A DNA stretch of 64,000 nucleotides from Mycobacterium sp. MFM001 (GTDB lineage: Bacteria > Actinomycetota > Actinomycetes > Mycobacteriales > Mycobacteriaceae). Position 1 is the stretch's first letter. Every line of letters begins with the position of its first letter. Location: contig NZ_BFAB01000007.1 of NCBI RefSeq assembly GCF_003402475.1, positions 186,001-250,000 on the forward strand, given 5' to 3'. Position numbers and translations under genes: made by a program. The notes under the pieces were generated by a model. It searched no databases. It was not told the origin of the DNA and was given only the letters and a program-made list of their open reading frames with translations. Below, piece by piece: positions 19,151-29,619 of this stretch.

Positions 19151-19888
19151 GTGTACCGAGTTTTCGAAGCGCTCGACGAGTTGGGCGCCATTGTCGAAGA
19201 AGCCCGTGGCGTGCCGATGACGGCGGGCTGTGTGGTGCCGCGCGGCGACGTGCTGGAGCTGATCGACGACATCAAGGACGCGATCCCCGGCGAACTCGAC
19301 GACGCCCAGGATGTTCTCGACGCCCGCGACTCGCTGCTGCACGACGCCAAGACCCACGCCGACTCCATGGTGTCCTCGGCGACCACCGAGTCGGAGTCGA
19401 TGCTCAACCACGCCCGCTCGGAAGCGGACCGGATCCTGTCCGACGCCAAGGCTCAGGCCGACCGGATGGTCGCCGAGGCTCGTCAGCACACCGAGCGGAT
19501 GGTTTCCGACGCGCGCGACGAGGCGGTGCGCATTGCGGCCGCGGCCAAGCGTGAGTACGAGGCCACCACTGGTCGCGCCAAGGCGGAATGCGACCGGCTG
19601 GTGGAAGAGGGCAACGTCTCCTACGAGAAAGCCGTCCAAGAGGGCATCAAGGAACAGCAGCGTCTGGTGTCGCAGACCGAGGTGGTGGCGTCGGCAAACG
19701 CGGAGGCCACCCGGCTCATCGACGCGGCGCACGCCGAAGCCGATCGGCTGCGCGGCGAATGCGACATCTACGTCGACTCCAAGCTGGCCGAATTCGAGGA
19801 GTTCCTCAACGGCACGCTGCGGTCGGTCAACCGTGGCCGCCACCAGCTGCGGACCGCGGCCGGCATGCACGACTACGCGCAGCGGTAA
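19151..19888 (+). CDS. sepIVA: DivIVA-like septation protein SepIVA
   Basis: 245 aa, almost entirely coiled coil: after a short globular start (VYRVFEALDELGAIVEEA) come long Ala/Glu/Arg heptads from about residue 50 to 220. This is the layout of SepIVA (Rv2927c), an essential mycobacterial protein at the division site and growing poles. GTG 19151 follows GGGAGGG at 19137-19143. It heads a run of forward genes: DUF177, rnc, fpg. Confidence 0.92.
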   Translation: MYRVFEALDELGAIVEEARGVPMTAGCVVPRGDVLELIDDIKDAIPGELDDAQDVLDARDSLLHDAKTHADSMVSSATTESESMLNHARSEADRILSDAKAQADRMVAEARQHTERMVSDARDEAVRIAAAAKREYEATTGRAKAECDRLVEEGNVSYEKAVQEGIKEQQRLVSQTEVVASANAEATRLIDAAHAEADRLRGECDIYVDSKLAEFEEFLNGTLRSVNRGRHQLRTAAGMHDYAQR

Positions 19889-19901
19889 CGTTCTGCGCCC
19901 G

Positions 19902-19907
19902 TAGGAT
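19902..19907 (+). promoter_or_regulatory. -10 hexamer before the DUF177 gene
   Basis: TAGGAT lies 7 nt before ATG 19915, consistent with leaderless transcription. An internal promoter between sepIVA and the DUF177-rnc-fpg genes is plausible. Confidence 0.4.
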
Positions 19908-19914
19908 TACGGGC

Positions 19915-20496
19915 ATGCCCAGGCAGCACAGTTCGACGGCCCAGCGGCATCCGATCTCGCCGCTGGCGATCAACATTTCGCGACTGGGACGCCGCCCCGG
20001 AGCGATGTTTTCGGTGCACGACACCGTCGCCAGCCCGTCCCGCATCGGGCTGGATCTGATCGCGATCGAGCGCGGTGCCCCACTGGAGCTGGATTTGCGG
20101 GTCGAGTCGGTGTCCGAAGGCGTGTTGGTGTCCGGAACGCTGGATGCGCCCACCGCCGGCGAGTGCGCCCGTTGCCTGACGGCCGTCACCGGGCACGTGC
20201 AGGTCGAGCTGACCGAACTGTTCGCCTACCCCGACAGCGCGACCGACGCGACCACCGAGGAAGGCGAGGTCGGTCGCGTCGTCGACGACATCGTCGACCT
20301 CGAGCAGCCCGTCATCGACGCCGTCGGGCTGGAACTGCCGCTGTCGCCGTTGTGCCAGGCGGATTGCCCCGGTCTGTGCCCGGACTGCGGCGTCCCGCTG
20401 GCCACCGCCGAGCCCGGTCATCACCACGACAAGATCGACCCGCGCTGGGCGAAGCTGACCGCGATGCTGCCTCCCGACGACGAGGCGCGACCGTGA
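19915..20496 (+). CDS. DUF177 (YceD-like) protein
   Basis: 193 aa. The core has an ECARC motif and a second cysteine group, CPGLCPDCG, together a probable zinc site, as in the YceD/DUF177 family linked to 23S rRNA maturation and commonly placed beside rpmF or rnc. Here it is fused to rnc by a GTGA overlap (stop 20494-20496, rnc GTG 20493). The ATG at 19915 gives [13 protein letters not shown], like Rv2926c. Confidence 0.88.
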   Translation: MPRQHSSTAQRHPISPLAINISRLGRRPGAMFSVHDTVASPSRIGLDLIAIERGAPLELDLRVESVSEGVLVSGTLDAPTAGECARCLTAVTGHVQVELTELFAYPDSATDATTEEGEVGRVVDDIVDLEQPVIDAVGLELPLSPLCQADCPGLCPDCGVPLATAEPGHHHDKIDPRWAKLTAMLPPDDEARP

Positions 20497-21173
20497 GTGA
20501 CCTGCTCGACGCGCTCGGGGTCGACCTCCCCGACGAGCTGCTGACTCTGGCGCTGACCCACCGCAGCTACGCCTACGAGCACGGCGGGCTGCCCACCAAC
20601 GAGCGGTTGGAGTTCCTCGGCGACGCCGTGCTCGGCCTGACGGTCACCGACGAGCTGTTCCGCCGCCACCCCGACCGCTCGGAAGGGGATTTGGCGAAGC
20701 TGCGCGCCAGTGTGGTCAACACCCATGCGCTGGCCGACGTCGCGCGGGGGCTGACCGACAAGGGGCTGGGCGCGCACCTGCTGCTGGGCCGCGGCGAGGC
20801 CAACACCGGTGGCGCCGACAAATCCAGCATCCTGGCCGACGGGATGGAATCGCTGCTGGGCGCGATCTATTTGCACCACGGGATCGACACCGCCCGTGAG
20901 GTGATCCTGCGGCTGTTCGGCGGACTGCTGGACGCGGCGCCCACATTAGGCGCGGGCCTGGACTGGAAGACCAGCCTGCAGGAGCTGACCGCGGCGCGTG
21001 GCCTGGGCCCCCCGTCGTACCAGGTCACCGCCACCGGCCCGGACCACGACAAAGAATTCACCGCCGTCGTGATCGTGATGGACACCGAGTACGGCTCGGG
21101 GGTAGGCCGGACCAAAAAGGAAGCCGAGCAGAAGGCCGCGGCGGCCGCGTGGACCGCTCTCGACAGTGCCTGA
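20493..21173 (+). CDS. rnc: Ribonuclease III
   Basis: 226 aa double-strand-specific RNase processing rRNA precursors. The signature [13 protein letters not shown] (from residue 36) carries the catalytic carboxylates E40 and D44, with the second acidic pair in [14 protein letters not shown] dsRNA-binding domain occupies the last ~70 residues, ending [16 protein letters not shown] overlaps the DUF177 stop; the 3' end overlaps fpg by 8 nt. Confidence 0.95.
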   Translation: MSDLLDALGVDLPDELLTLALTHRSYAYEHGGLPTNERLEFLGDAVLGLTVTDELFRRHPDRSEGDLAKLRASVVNTHALADVARGLTDKGLGAHLLLGRGEANTGGADKSSILADGMESLLGAIYLHHGIDTAREVILRLFGGLLDAAPTLGAGLDWKTSLQELTAARGLGPPSYQVTATGPDHDKEFTAVVIVMDTEYGSGVGRTKKEAEQKAAAAAWTALDSA

Positions 21174-22008
21174 GTTACCCGAAGTCGAGGTGGTTCGGCG
21201 CGGGCTGGCTGACCATGTGGTTGACAAGACCATCACCGCGGTTCGCGTGCATCATCCCCGCGCGGTGCGCCGGCACGAGGCCGGCCCGGCCGACCTGACG
21301 TCGCGGCTGCTCGGCGCGCGCATCACCGGCACCGACCGGCGCGGCAAGTATCTGTGGCTGACGCTGGACGACGGCGACACCGCGCTCGTCGTGCACCTGG
21401 GCATGAGCGGGCAGATGCTGATCGGCGCAGTCCCCAACACCGGTCACCTGCGGATTGCCACGGTACTCGACGACGGGACCGCATTGAGCTTTGTCGACCA
21501 GCGGACGTTCGGCGGGTGGCTGTTGGCCGACCTGGTGACTGTCGACGGCAGTGTGGTGCCCGCGCCGGTGGCGCACTTGGCACGCGACCCGCTGGACCCG
21601 CGCTTCGACGTCGACGCGGTGGTTAAGGTGTTGCGGCGCAAGCATTCCGAGATCAAACGGCAACTGCTCGACCAGACCGTGGTGTCGGGGATCGGCAACA
21701 TCTACGCCGACGAGGCGCTGTGGCGGGCCAAGGTGAACGGCACGCGGCTCGCCGACACGTTGACCCGGCTGAAATTGACCGCCGTCCTAACGGCGGCTGC
21801 CGACGTGATGCGCGACGCGCTGGAGCAGGGCGGCACGTCGTTCGATTCGCTCTACGTCAATGTCAACGGCCAATCCGGCTACTTCGACCGGTCGCTGGAC
21901 GCCTACGGCCGCGACGGCAAACCGTGCCGGCGGTGTGGCGCGGTGATCCGCCGCGAGAAGTTCATGAACCGCTCGTCGTACTACTGCCCACGCTGTCAGC
22001 GGCGTTGA
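21166..22008 (+). CDS. fpg: Formamidopyrimidine-DNA glycosylase (MutM/Fpg)
   Basis: 280 aa bifunctional glycosylase/AP lyase removing 8-oxoguanine and formamidopyrimidines. The N-terminus VPELPEVE gives the Pro nucleophile and Glu after initiator removal. RRGKYLW holds the conserved Lys, and the C-terminal zinc finger CRRCG...YYCPRCQRR has all four cysteines. The start overlaps rnc by 8 nt, as in other actinobacteria. Confidence 0.95.
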   Translation: MPELPEVEVVRRGLADHVVDKTITAVRVHHPRAVRRHEAGPADLTSRLLGARITGTDRRGKYLWLTLDDGDTALVVHLGMSGQMLIGAVPNTGHLRIATVLDDGTALSFVDQRTFGGWLLADLVTVDGSVVPAPVAHLARDPLDPRFDVDAVVKVLRRKHSEIKRQLLDQTVVSGIGNIYADEALWRAKVNGTRLADTLTRLKLTAVLTAAADVMRDALEQGGTSFDSLYVNVNGQSGYFDRSLDAYGRDGKPCRRCGAVIRREKFMNRSSYYCPRCQRR

Positions 22009-22031
22009 CGCGCACCGGTAGAAAAGAAGCC

Positions 22032-22445
22032 ATGACGCAGCTATGGGTCGAACGCACGGGCACACGGCGCTACACCGGGCACAGCTCGCGCGGCGCTGAG
22101 GTCCTGGTCGGCTCGGAGGACGTCGACGGCGTGTTCACGCCGGGCGAGCTGCTCAAGATCGCGCTGGCCGCCTGCAGCGGGATGGCCAGCGACCAGCCGC
22201 TGGCCCGTCGCCTCGGCGACGACTACAACGCGGTCGTCCGGGTATCCGGCGCGGCCGACCGGGAGCAGGAGCGCTACCCGCTGCTCGAGGAGACCCTCGA
22301 GCTCGACCTATCCGGCCTGGACGACGCAGAGAAGGCACGCGTGCTGACCGTCGTGCAGCGCGCCGTCGACCAGGTCTGCACCGTCGGCCGCACTCTGAAA
22401 TCCGGCACCAAAGTCACCTTCGAGGTAACCGATGTCGGAGCCTGA
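22032..22445 (+). CDS. OsmC/Ohr family protein (Rv2923c-type)
   Basis: 137 aa OsmC-fold protein. Family members are thiol-dependent peroxidases using two cysteines; here they are in LAACSGM and QVCTVGRT, correctly spaced. It would reduce organic hydroperoxides; substrate is unknown. ATG 22032 follows AAGAAG. It overlaps the acylphosphatase gene by 14 nt. Confidence 0.88.
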   Translation: MTQLWVERTGTRRYTGHSSRGAEVLVGSEDVDGVFTPGELLKIALAACSGMASDQPLARRLGDDYNAVVRVSGAADREQERYPLLEETLELDLSGLDDAEKARVLTVVQRAVDQVCTVGRTLKSGTKVTFEVTDVGA

Positions 22446-22713
22446 CGTCCGGCTGACCGCCTGGGTGCGCGGACGGGTGCAGGGGGTCGGTTTCCGCTGG
22501 TGGACCCGCTCCCGGGCATTGGAGCTGGGTCTCACCGGATACGTCGCCAACAAGGTCGACGGGCGGGTGCTGGTTGTCGCGCAGGGGCCGCGCGACGCGT
22601 GCGAGCAGCTGCTGCATTTGCTGCAAGGCGGCACCACGCCTGGTCGGGTCGACAACGTCGTCGCCGACTGGTCGCAGCAACCACAGGACATCGACGGATT
22701 CAGCGCGCGGTAA
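22432..22713 (+). CDS. acyP: Acylphosphatase
   Basis: 93 aa ferredoxin-like enzyme hydrolysing acyl phosphates. The signature [11 protein letters not shown] contains the catalytic Arg, and [11 protein letters not shown] contains the catalytic Asn. The length is typical. The start lies inside the OsmC gene and smc follows 38 nt downstream. Confidence 0.95.
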   Translation: MSEPDVRLTAWVRGRVQGVGFRWWTRSRALELGLTGYVANKVDGRVLVVAQGPRDACEQLLHLLQGGTTPGRVDNVVADWSQQPQDIDGFSAR

Positions 22714-22737
22714 CCGCACGCAGATCTGGACCGCCGG

Positions 22738-22743
22738 TAGTCT
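22738..22743 (+). promoter_or_regulatory. -10 hexamer before smc
   Basis: TAGTCT lies 8 nt before GTG 22752, allowing a near-leaderless smc transcript. Pattern match only. Confidence 0.35.
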
Positions 22744-22751
22744 CACACGTC

Positions 22752-25700
22752 GTGTACCTCAAGAGTCTGACGCTCAAGGGCTTCAAGTCCTTCGCTTCGC
22801 CGACGACTCTGCGCTTCGAGCCGGGCATCACCTGCGTGGTCGGGCCCAACGGCTCGGGCAAATCCAACGTCGTCGACGCGCTGGCCTGGGTGATGGGGGA
22901 GCAGGGCGCCAAGACGCTGCGCGGCGGCAAGATGGAAGACGTCATCTTCGCCGGCACGTCGTCGCGGGCGCCTCTGGGCCGAGCTGAAGTCACCGTCACC
23001 ATCGACAACTCCGACAACGCGCTGCCGATCGAATACTCCGAAGTGTCGATCACCCGGCGGATGTTCCGCGACGGCGCCAGCGAATACGAAATCAACGGCA
23101 GCAGTTGCCGATTGATGGATGTGCAGGAGCTGCTGAGTGACTCCGGCATCGGCCGCGAGATGCACGTCATCGTCGGGCAGGGCAAGCTCAACGAAATCCT
23201 GGAGTCGCGGCCGGAGGACCGCCGGGCGTTCATCGAAGAAGCCGCCGGGGTGCTCAAGCACCGCAAGCGCAAGGAAAAGGCGGTCCGCAAGCTGGAGGCG
23301 ATGTCGGCGAACCTGGCCCGGCTCACCGACCTGACCACCGAGCTGCGCCGCCAGCTCAAACCGCTGGGCCGCCAGGCCGAGGTGGCCCGTCGCGCAGCGA
23401 CCATCCAGGCCGACCTGCGCGACGCCCGGCTGCGGCTGGCCGCCGACGACGTCGTCACCCGCCAGGCCGAGCTCAACGACACCAACGAGGCCGAGGCGGC
23501 GCTGCGCCGCGAGCACGACGAGGCCGCGGCCCGGATGTCGGTCGCATCCGAGGAATTGGCGGCCCACGAGCAGGCGCTGGCCGCGTTGTCGCACAAGGCC
23601 GAAACGGCACAGCAGACCTGGTTTCGGTTGTCCGCGTTGGCCGAACGCGTCAGCGCCACCGTGCGCATCGCCACCGAACGCGCCCAGCATCTCGACGTCG
23701 AGCCCGCCGCCACCGGCGGCCCCGACCCCGACGCGCTGGAGGCCGAAGCCGAGCAGGTCGCCGCGCAAGAACAACAGCTGCTCGCCGAGCTGGCCGGCGC
23801 GCGCAGCCGGCTGGAGGCGGCCCGCGCGGAGCTGGCCCACCGCGAACGCCACGCCGCCGAAGCCGAAGCGGCGCACCTGGCGGCGGTGCGCGCCGAGGCC
23901 GACCGGCGTGAGGGCCTGGCCCGGCTGGCCGGCCAGGTGGAGACCATGCGCGCCCGGGTGGAATCGACCGACTCCCAAGTGGCCAAGCTTTCGGAGCGCA
24001 TCGAGGAAGCCGCCGCCCGCGCGCAGCATGCCCAGGCCGAATTCGAGACGGTGCAGGGCCGGGTCGGCGAGCTCGACCAGGGCGAGGTGGGTCTCGACGA
24101 GCACCACGACCGGACGGTGGCGGCGCTTCGGCTGGCCGACGAGCGGGTCGCCGAACTGCAGGCCGCCGAGCGCGGCGCCGAACGGCAGGTGGCGTCGCTG
24201 CGCGCGCGCATCGACGCGCTGGCGGTGGGGCTCGAACGCAAGGACGGCGCCGCCTGGCTGACCGAAAACCGCAGTGGCGCAGGTATTTTCGGGACACTGG
24301 CGAAACTGGTCAAAGTCGCCTCCGGTTACGAGACGGCGCTGGCGGCGGTCCTCGGCGCGGCCGCCGACGCGGTCGCGGCCGACAGCTTCGGCGCGGCCCG
24401 CTCGGCGGTGACCGCGCTCAAGCAGGCCGACGGGGGGCGCGCGGCGATCGTGCTGGGGGACTGGCCCGAAGAGCCTGTGCCACACAGCGTTTTGCCCGAC
24501 GGTGCCCGCTGGGCATTGGACCTTGTCGACGCGCCGCCCCGGCTGCGCGGCGCGATGACCGCCATGCTGTCCGGCGTCGCCGTCGTCGCCGACCTGACCG
24601 CAGCCCTGGATCTCGTTGCGGGACAACCGAAGTTGCGCGCGGTCACCCTCGACGGCGACCTGGTCGGGGCCGGGTGGGTGAGTGGCGGTTCGGACCGCAA
24701 GCCCTCGACGCTGGAGATCACCAGCGAAATCGACAAGGCCCGCGCCGAGCTGGCCGCCGCCGAGGCGCAGGTCAGCCAGCTGTCCGCGGCGCTGTCCGGG
24801 GCGTTGAGCGAGCAGGCCGCCCGCCAGGACGCCGCCGAGCAGGCGCTGGCTGCACTTAACGAATCCGACGCCGCGATCTCGGCGATCTACGAGCAGCTGG
24901 GCAGGCTGGGCCAGGATGCCCGCACCGCCGAGGAGGAATGGCGCCGACTGCTGCACCAGCGCGAGGAGCTGGAGGCCGGTCGCGCCCAGACCCTCGAGGA
25001 GCTCGGCGAGCTGGAGACCCGGCTACGCAACGCCGAGCAGACCCAGCCCGAGTCGGCCACCGAGCCCGTCGACCGCCAGCAGATCGCGGCCGCCGCCGAG
25101 GCCGCCCGGGCCGCCGAGGTGGAAGCCCGGTTGACAGTGCGCACCGCCGAGGAACGCGCGAATGCCGTTCGGGGACGGGCGGATTCGCTTCGCCGCGCCG
25201 CCGCCGCCGAACGGGAAGCGCGGGTGCGCGCCCAGCAGGCCCGCGCCGCCCGTGAGCATGCGGCTGCCGTGGCCGCCGCGGTGGCCGACGCCGGGCGGCT
25301 GCTGGCCGAAAGGCTCGACCAGGTGGTGCGCGCGGCGTCGCGCAACCGCGACGCGCTGGCCGCCGAGCGTCAACAGCGGTCGACGGCGATGGCGGCAGTT
25401 CGGGACGAGGTGAACGCGCTGGGCAACCGGGTCGCGACGCTGACCGAGTCGTTGCACCGCGACGAGGTGGCCAAGGCGCAGGCCGCGCTGCGCATCGAGC
25501 AGCTCGAGCAGATGGTGCTCGAGCAGTTCGGGATGGCGCCCGACGACTTGGTCGCCGAGTACGGCCCGGACGTCCCGCTACCGCCCTCAGAGCTGGAGAT
25601 GGCCGAATACGAGCAGGCCCGCGAACGCGGCGAGCAGGTCACCGCGCCCGCGCCGATGCCGTATGACCGGGCCACCCAGGAGCGCCGGGCCAAACGCGCC

Positions 25701-26336
25701 GAGCGCGAGCTGGCCGAGCTGGGCCGGGTCAACCCGCTGGCGCTGGAGGAGTTCGCCGCGCTGGAAGAGCGTTACAACTTCCTGTCCACCCAGCTCGAGG
25801 ACGTCAAGGCGGCCCGCAAGGACCTTCTCGACGTCGTCGCCGACGTCGACGCCCGCATCCTGCAGGTGTTCAGCGACGCCTACGCCGACGTGGAACGCGA
25901 GTTCGAGCAGGTGTTCGCGACGCTGTTCCCCGGCGGCGAGGGCCGGCTGCGGCTGACCGATCCCGACGACATGCTCACCACCGGCATCGAGGTGGAGGCC
26001 CGCCCGCCCGGCAAGAAGATCAAGCGGCTGTCGCTGCTGTCCGGCGGCGAAAAATCGCTGACCGCGGTGGCGATGCTGGTCGCGATCTTCCGCGCCCGCC
26101 CGTCGCCGTTCTACATCATGGACGAGGTGGAGGCCGCACTCGACGACACCAACCTGCACCGGCTGCTGCGGCTGTTCGAAGAGCTGCGCGCCCAGTCGCA
26201 GCTGATCGTGATCACGCATCAGAAGCCGACGATGGAAGTGGCCGACTCGCTGTACGGCGTCACCATGCGCGACGACGGCATCACCGCGGTCATCTCGCAG
26301 CGGATGCGTGGCCAGGAGCTGGTCGCCGCGGGATAG
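22752..26336 (+). CDS. smc: Chromosome partition protein SMC
   Basis: 1194 aa condensin ATPase. N-terminal Walker [10 protein letters not shown], two long coiled coils (about 170-500 and 680-1020) flanking a hinge near residues 510-650 ([17 protein letters not shown]), then the ABC signature [11 protein letters not shown] and Walker [17 protein letters not shown] 22752 gives the conserved start [14 protein letters not shown]; the frame is open further upstream through acyP but that part is a shadow. It acts with ScpA/ScpB, encoded elsewhere. The Ala/Glu-rich coiled coil creates long antisense open frames. Confidence 0.97.
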   Translation: MYLKSLTLKGFKSFASPTTLRFEPGITCVVGPNGSGKSNVVDALAWVMGEQGAKTLRGGKMEDVIFAGTSSRAPLGRAEVTVTIDNSDNALPIEYSEVSITRRMFRDGASEYEINGSSCRLMDVQELLSDSGIGREMHVIVGQGKLNEILESRPEDRRAFIEEAAGVLKHRKRKEKAVRKLEAMSANLARLTDLTTELRRQLKPLGRQAEVARRAATIQADLRDARLRLAADDVVTRQAELNDTNEAEAALRREHDEAAARMSVASEELAAHEQALAALSHKAETAQQTWFRLSALAERVSATVRIATERAQHLDVEPAATGGPDPDALEAEAEQVAAQEQQLLAELAGARSRLEAARAELAHRERHAAEAEAAHLAAVRAEADRREGLARLAGQVETMRARVESTDSQVAKLSERIEEAAARAQHAQAEFETVQGRVGELDQGEVGLDEHHDRTVAALRLADERVAELQAAERGAERQVASLRARIDALAVGLERKDGAAWLTENRSGAGIFGTLAKLVKVASGYETALAAVLGAAADAVAADSFGAARSAVTALKQADGGRAAIVLGDWPEEPVPHSVLPDGARWALDLVDAPPRLRGAMTAMLSGVAVVADLTAALDLVAGQPKLRAVTLDGDLVGAGWVSGGSDRKPSTLEITSEIDKARAELAAAEAQVSQLSAALSGALSEQAARQDAAEQALAALNESDAAISAIYEQLGRLGQDARTAEEEWRRLLHQREELEAGRAQTLEELGELETRLRNAEQTQPESATEPVDRQQIAAAAEAARAAEVEARLTVRTAEERANAVRGRADSLRRAAAAEREARVRAQQARAAREHAAAVAAAVADAGRLLAERLDQVVRAASRNRDALAAERQQRSTAMAAVRDEVNALGNRVATLTESLHRDEVAKAQAALRIEQLEQMVLEQFGMAPDDLVAEYGPDVPLPPSELEMAEYEQARERGEQVTAPAPMPYDRATQERRAKRAERELAELGRVNPLALEEFAALEERYNFLSTQLEDVKAARKDLLDVVADVDARILQVFSDAYADVEREFEQVFATLFPGGEGRLRLTDPDDMLTTGIEVEARPPGKKIKRLSLLSGGEKSLTAVAMLVAIFRARPSPFYIMDEVEAALDDTNLHRLLRLFEELRAQSQLIVITHQKPTMEVADSLYGVTMRDDGITAVISQRMRGQELVAAG

Positions 26337-26345
26337 CCGCGGCCG

Positions 26346-26401
26346 CGAGTGTGAACGAGGCGACGCGACACGCCGAAAACCCGTCGCATGGTTCACAGTC
26401 G
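26346..26401. repeat. Stem-loop intergenic element between smc and ftsY
   Basis: CGAGTGTGAAC (26346-26356) pairs with GTTCACAGTCG (26391-26401) with one mismatch; inside, GCGACG (26360-26365) pairs with CGTCGC (26382-26387), separated from the outer stem by 3 nt on each side. A related element lies after xerC. No T-tract follows, so it is more likely a dispersed repeat than a classical terminator. Confidence 0.55.
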
Positions 26402-26450
26402 AGCGCTAGGGGCCCGCGGTTGCGCGTTACGCCCCTGGAACAATGACGGG

Positions 26451-27692
26451 GTGTCTGAAAGCCTCTGGATCGCAATCGCGGTCGTCGCCGCACTGGTCGT
26501 CATCGCCGCGCTGGTCTTCGGCCTGGTCCGCTACCGCCGGCGGCAGATCAGCCTATCGGCCCGCGGCGAGACCCTCGACCGCTCCGGCGGCTACACCGCG
26601 TCGTCCGGAATCACGTTCAGCCAGACGGAGCGCATTGACACCACCGGGCTGCCCGGCGTCGGCGACGACGCAGCCATTCCGCGCGACGCGCCCAAACGCA
26701 CCATCACCGACATCGAGCTGCCCGAACCCGAGACTGCGGCACCACCTCCAGCGCCGGAAATCGAGGCCATCGCGCCGCCCGAGGGCCGGTTGGAGCGGCT
26801 GCGCGGGCGGCTCGCCAGGTCGCAGAACGCGCTGGGCCGCAGCGTGCTGGGCCTGCTGGGTGGCGGAGACCTCGACGAAGACTCCTGGGAGGAAGTCGAG
26901 GACACCCTGCTCATCTCCGACCTCGGCCCGGTGGTCGCCACCTCGGTGGTGACACAGCTGCGCAGCCAGCTCGCCAGCAAGAACGTGCGCACCGAGGCCG
27001 ACGCCCGCGCGGTGCTCCGCGAGGTGCTGATCGGCGAGTTGCGGCCCGACCTGGACCGCTCCATCCGCGCGCTGCCGCACGCCGACCATCCGTCGGTGCT
27101 GCTGGTCGTCGGCGTCAACGGCACCGGCAAAACCACGACGGTCGGCAAGCTGGCGCGGGTGCTGGTCGCCGACGGCCGCCGCGTGGTGCTGGGCGCCGCC
27201 GACACGTTCCGGGCCGCCGCGGCCGATCAGCTGCAGACCTGGGCGGCCCGGGTGGGCGCCGAGGTGGTGCGCGGCGCCGAGGGCGCCGATCCCGCGTCCG
27301 TGGCGTTCGACGCCGTGGACAAGGGCATCGATGCCGGCGCCGACGTCGTCGTCATCGACACCGCCGGGCGGCTGCACACCAAGACCGGGCTGATGGACGA
27401 ACTCGGCAAGGTCAAACGGGTGGTGAGCCGGCGCGCGGCGGTAGACGAGGTGCTGCTCGTGCTCGACGCCACGATCGGCCAGAACGGGCTGGCGCAGGCG
27501 AAGGTGTTCGCCGACGTCGTCGACATCACCGGCGCCGTGCTGACCAAGCTGGACGGCACCGCCAAGGGCGGGATCGTCTTTCGGGTCCAGCAGGAACTCG
27601 GTGTGCCGGTCAAGCTGGTCGGCCTCGGGGAGGGGCCTGACGACCTGGCGCCGTTCGAGCCCGCTGCGTTCGTCGACGCGCTGTTGGGCTGA
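26451..27692 (+). CDS. ftsY: Signal recognition particle receptor FtsY
   Basis: 413 aa SRP receptor GTPase that docks ribosome-nascent chain complexes at the membrane. An N-terminal transmembrane segment (about residues 5-28) and an acidic/Pro linker precede the NG domain. GTPase motifs are NGTGKTTTVGKLAR (G1), DTFRAAAADQL, DTAGRLHTK (G3) and TKLDGTAKGG (G4), ending GLGEGPDDL. GTG 26451 is chosen because it puts the membrane segment at the very start, as in Rv2921c. Confidence 0.96.
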   Translation: MSESLWIAIAVVAALVVIAALVFGLVRYRRRQISLSARGETLDRSGGYTASSGITFSQTERIDTTGLPGVGDDAAIPRDAPKRTITDIELPEPETAAPPPAPEIEAIAPPEGRLERLRGRLARSQNALGRSVLGLLGGGDLDEDSWEEVEDTLLISDLGPVVATSVVTQLRSQLASKNVRTEADARAVLREVLIGELRPDLDRSIRALPHADHPSVLLVVGVNGTGKTTTVGKLARVLVADGRRVVLGAADTFRAAAADQLQTWAARVGAEVVRGAEGADPASVAFDAVDKGIDAGADVVVIDTAGRLHTKTGLMDELGKVKRVVSRRAAVDEVLLVLDATIGQNGLAQAKVFADVVDITGAVLTKLDGTAKGGIVFRVQQELGVPVKLVGLGEGPDDLAPFEPAAFVDALLG

Positions 27693-27703
27693 TCTCGCAC
27701 GTA

Positions 27704-27745
27704 GCGATCGCAAGCGCGGCGCAGCCGGGCGCAGCGGGTCGCCAC
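27704..27745. repeat. Dispersed repeat copy after ftsY
   Basis: These 42 nt (GCGATCGCAAGCGCGGCGCA through GGTCGCCAC) match the reverse complement of part of the tandem repeat before ffh (first copy, about 37702-37743) at 38 of 42 positions. It therefore belongs to a dispersed intergenic repeat family. It lies between the ftsY stop and the amt control region. Confidence 0.6.
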
Positions 27746-27765
27746 AATCGCCCCGTGAGAACCCT

Positions 27766-27803
27766 GTAACTTCTGCGAAACCGCGGCGCGCCCACGCGGA
27801 AAC
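27766..27803 (+). promoter_or_regulatory. GlnR box controlling amt-glnB-glnD
   Basis: GTAAC-N6-GAAAC-N6-GCGCC-N6-GAAAC at 27766-27803 fits the mycobacterial GlnR consensus (GTnAC-n6-GAAAC repeated with 6-nt spacing); three of the four half-sites are strong and the third is weak. GlnR activates amt-glnB-glnD under nitrogen limitation in M. smegmatis. The box ends 48 nt before the amt start. Confidence 0.75.
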
Positions 27804-27851
27804 AACCACTGCTCATTGTTTGACCAGGTCAATCACAGGAGGTTGGGGCGC

Positions 27852-29583
<1,732 letters not shown>

Positions 29584-29619
29584 GACCCGCCGTGAGCATC
29601 TGATCCGATCCGGGCCGGG

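Noticed and set aside
22743..24956. Long antisense open frame (737 aa) under smc
   Set aside because: It is the mirror of the Ala/Glu-rich SMC coiled coil; composition is repetitive and no domain is visible.
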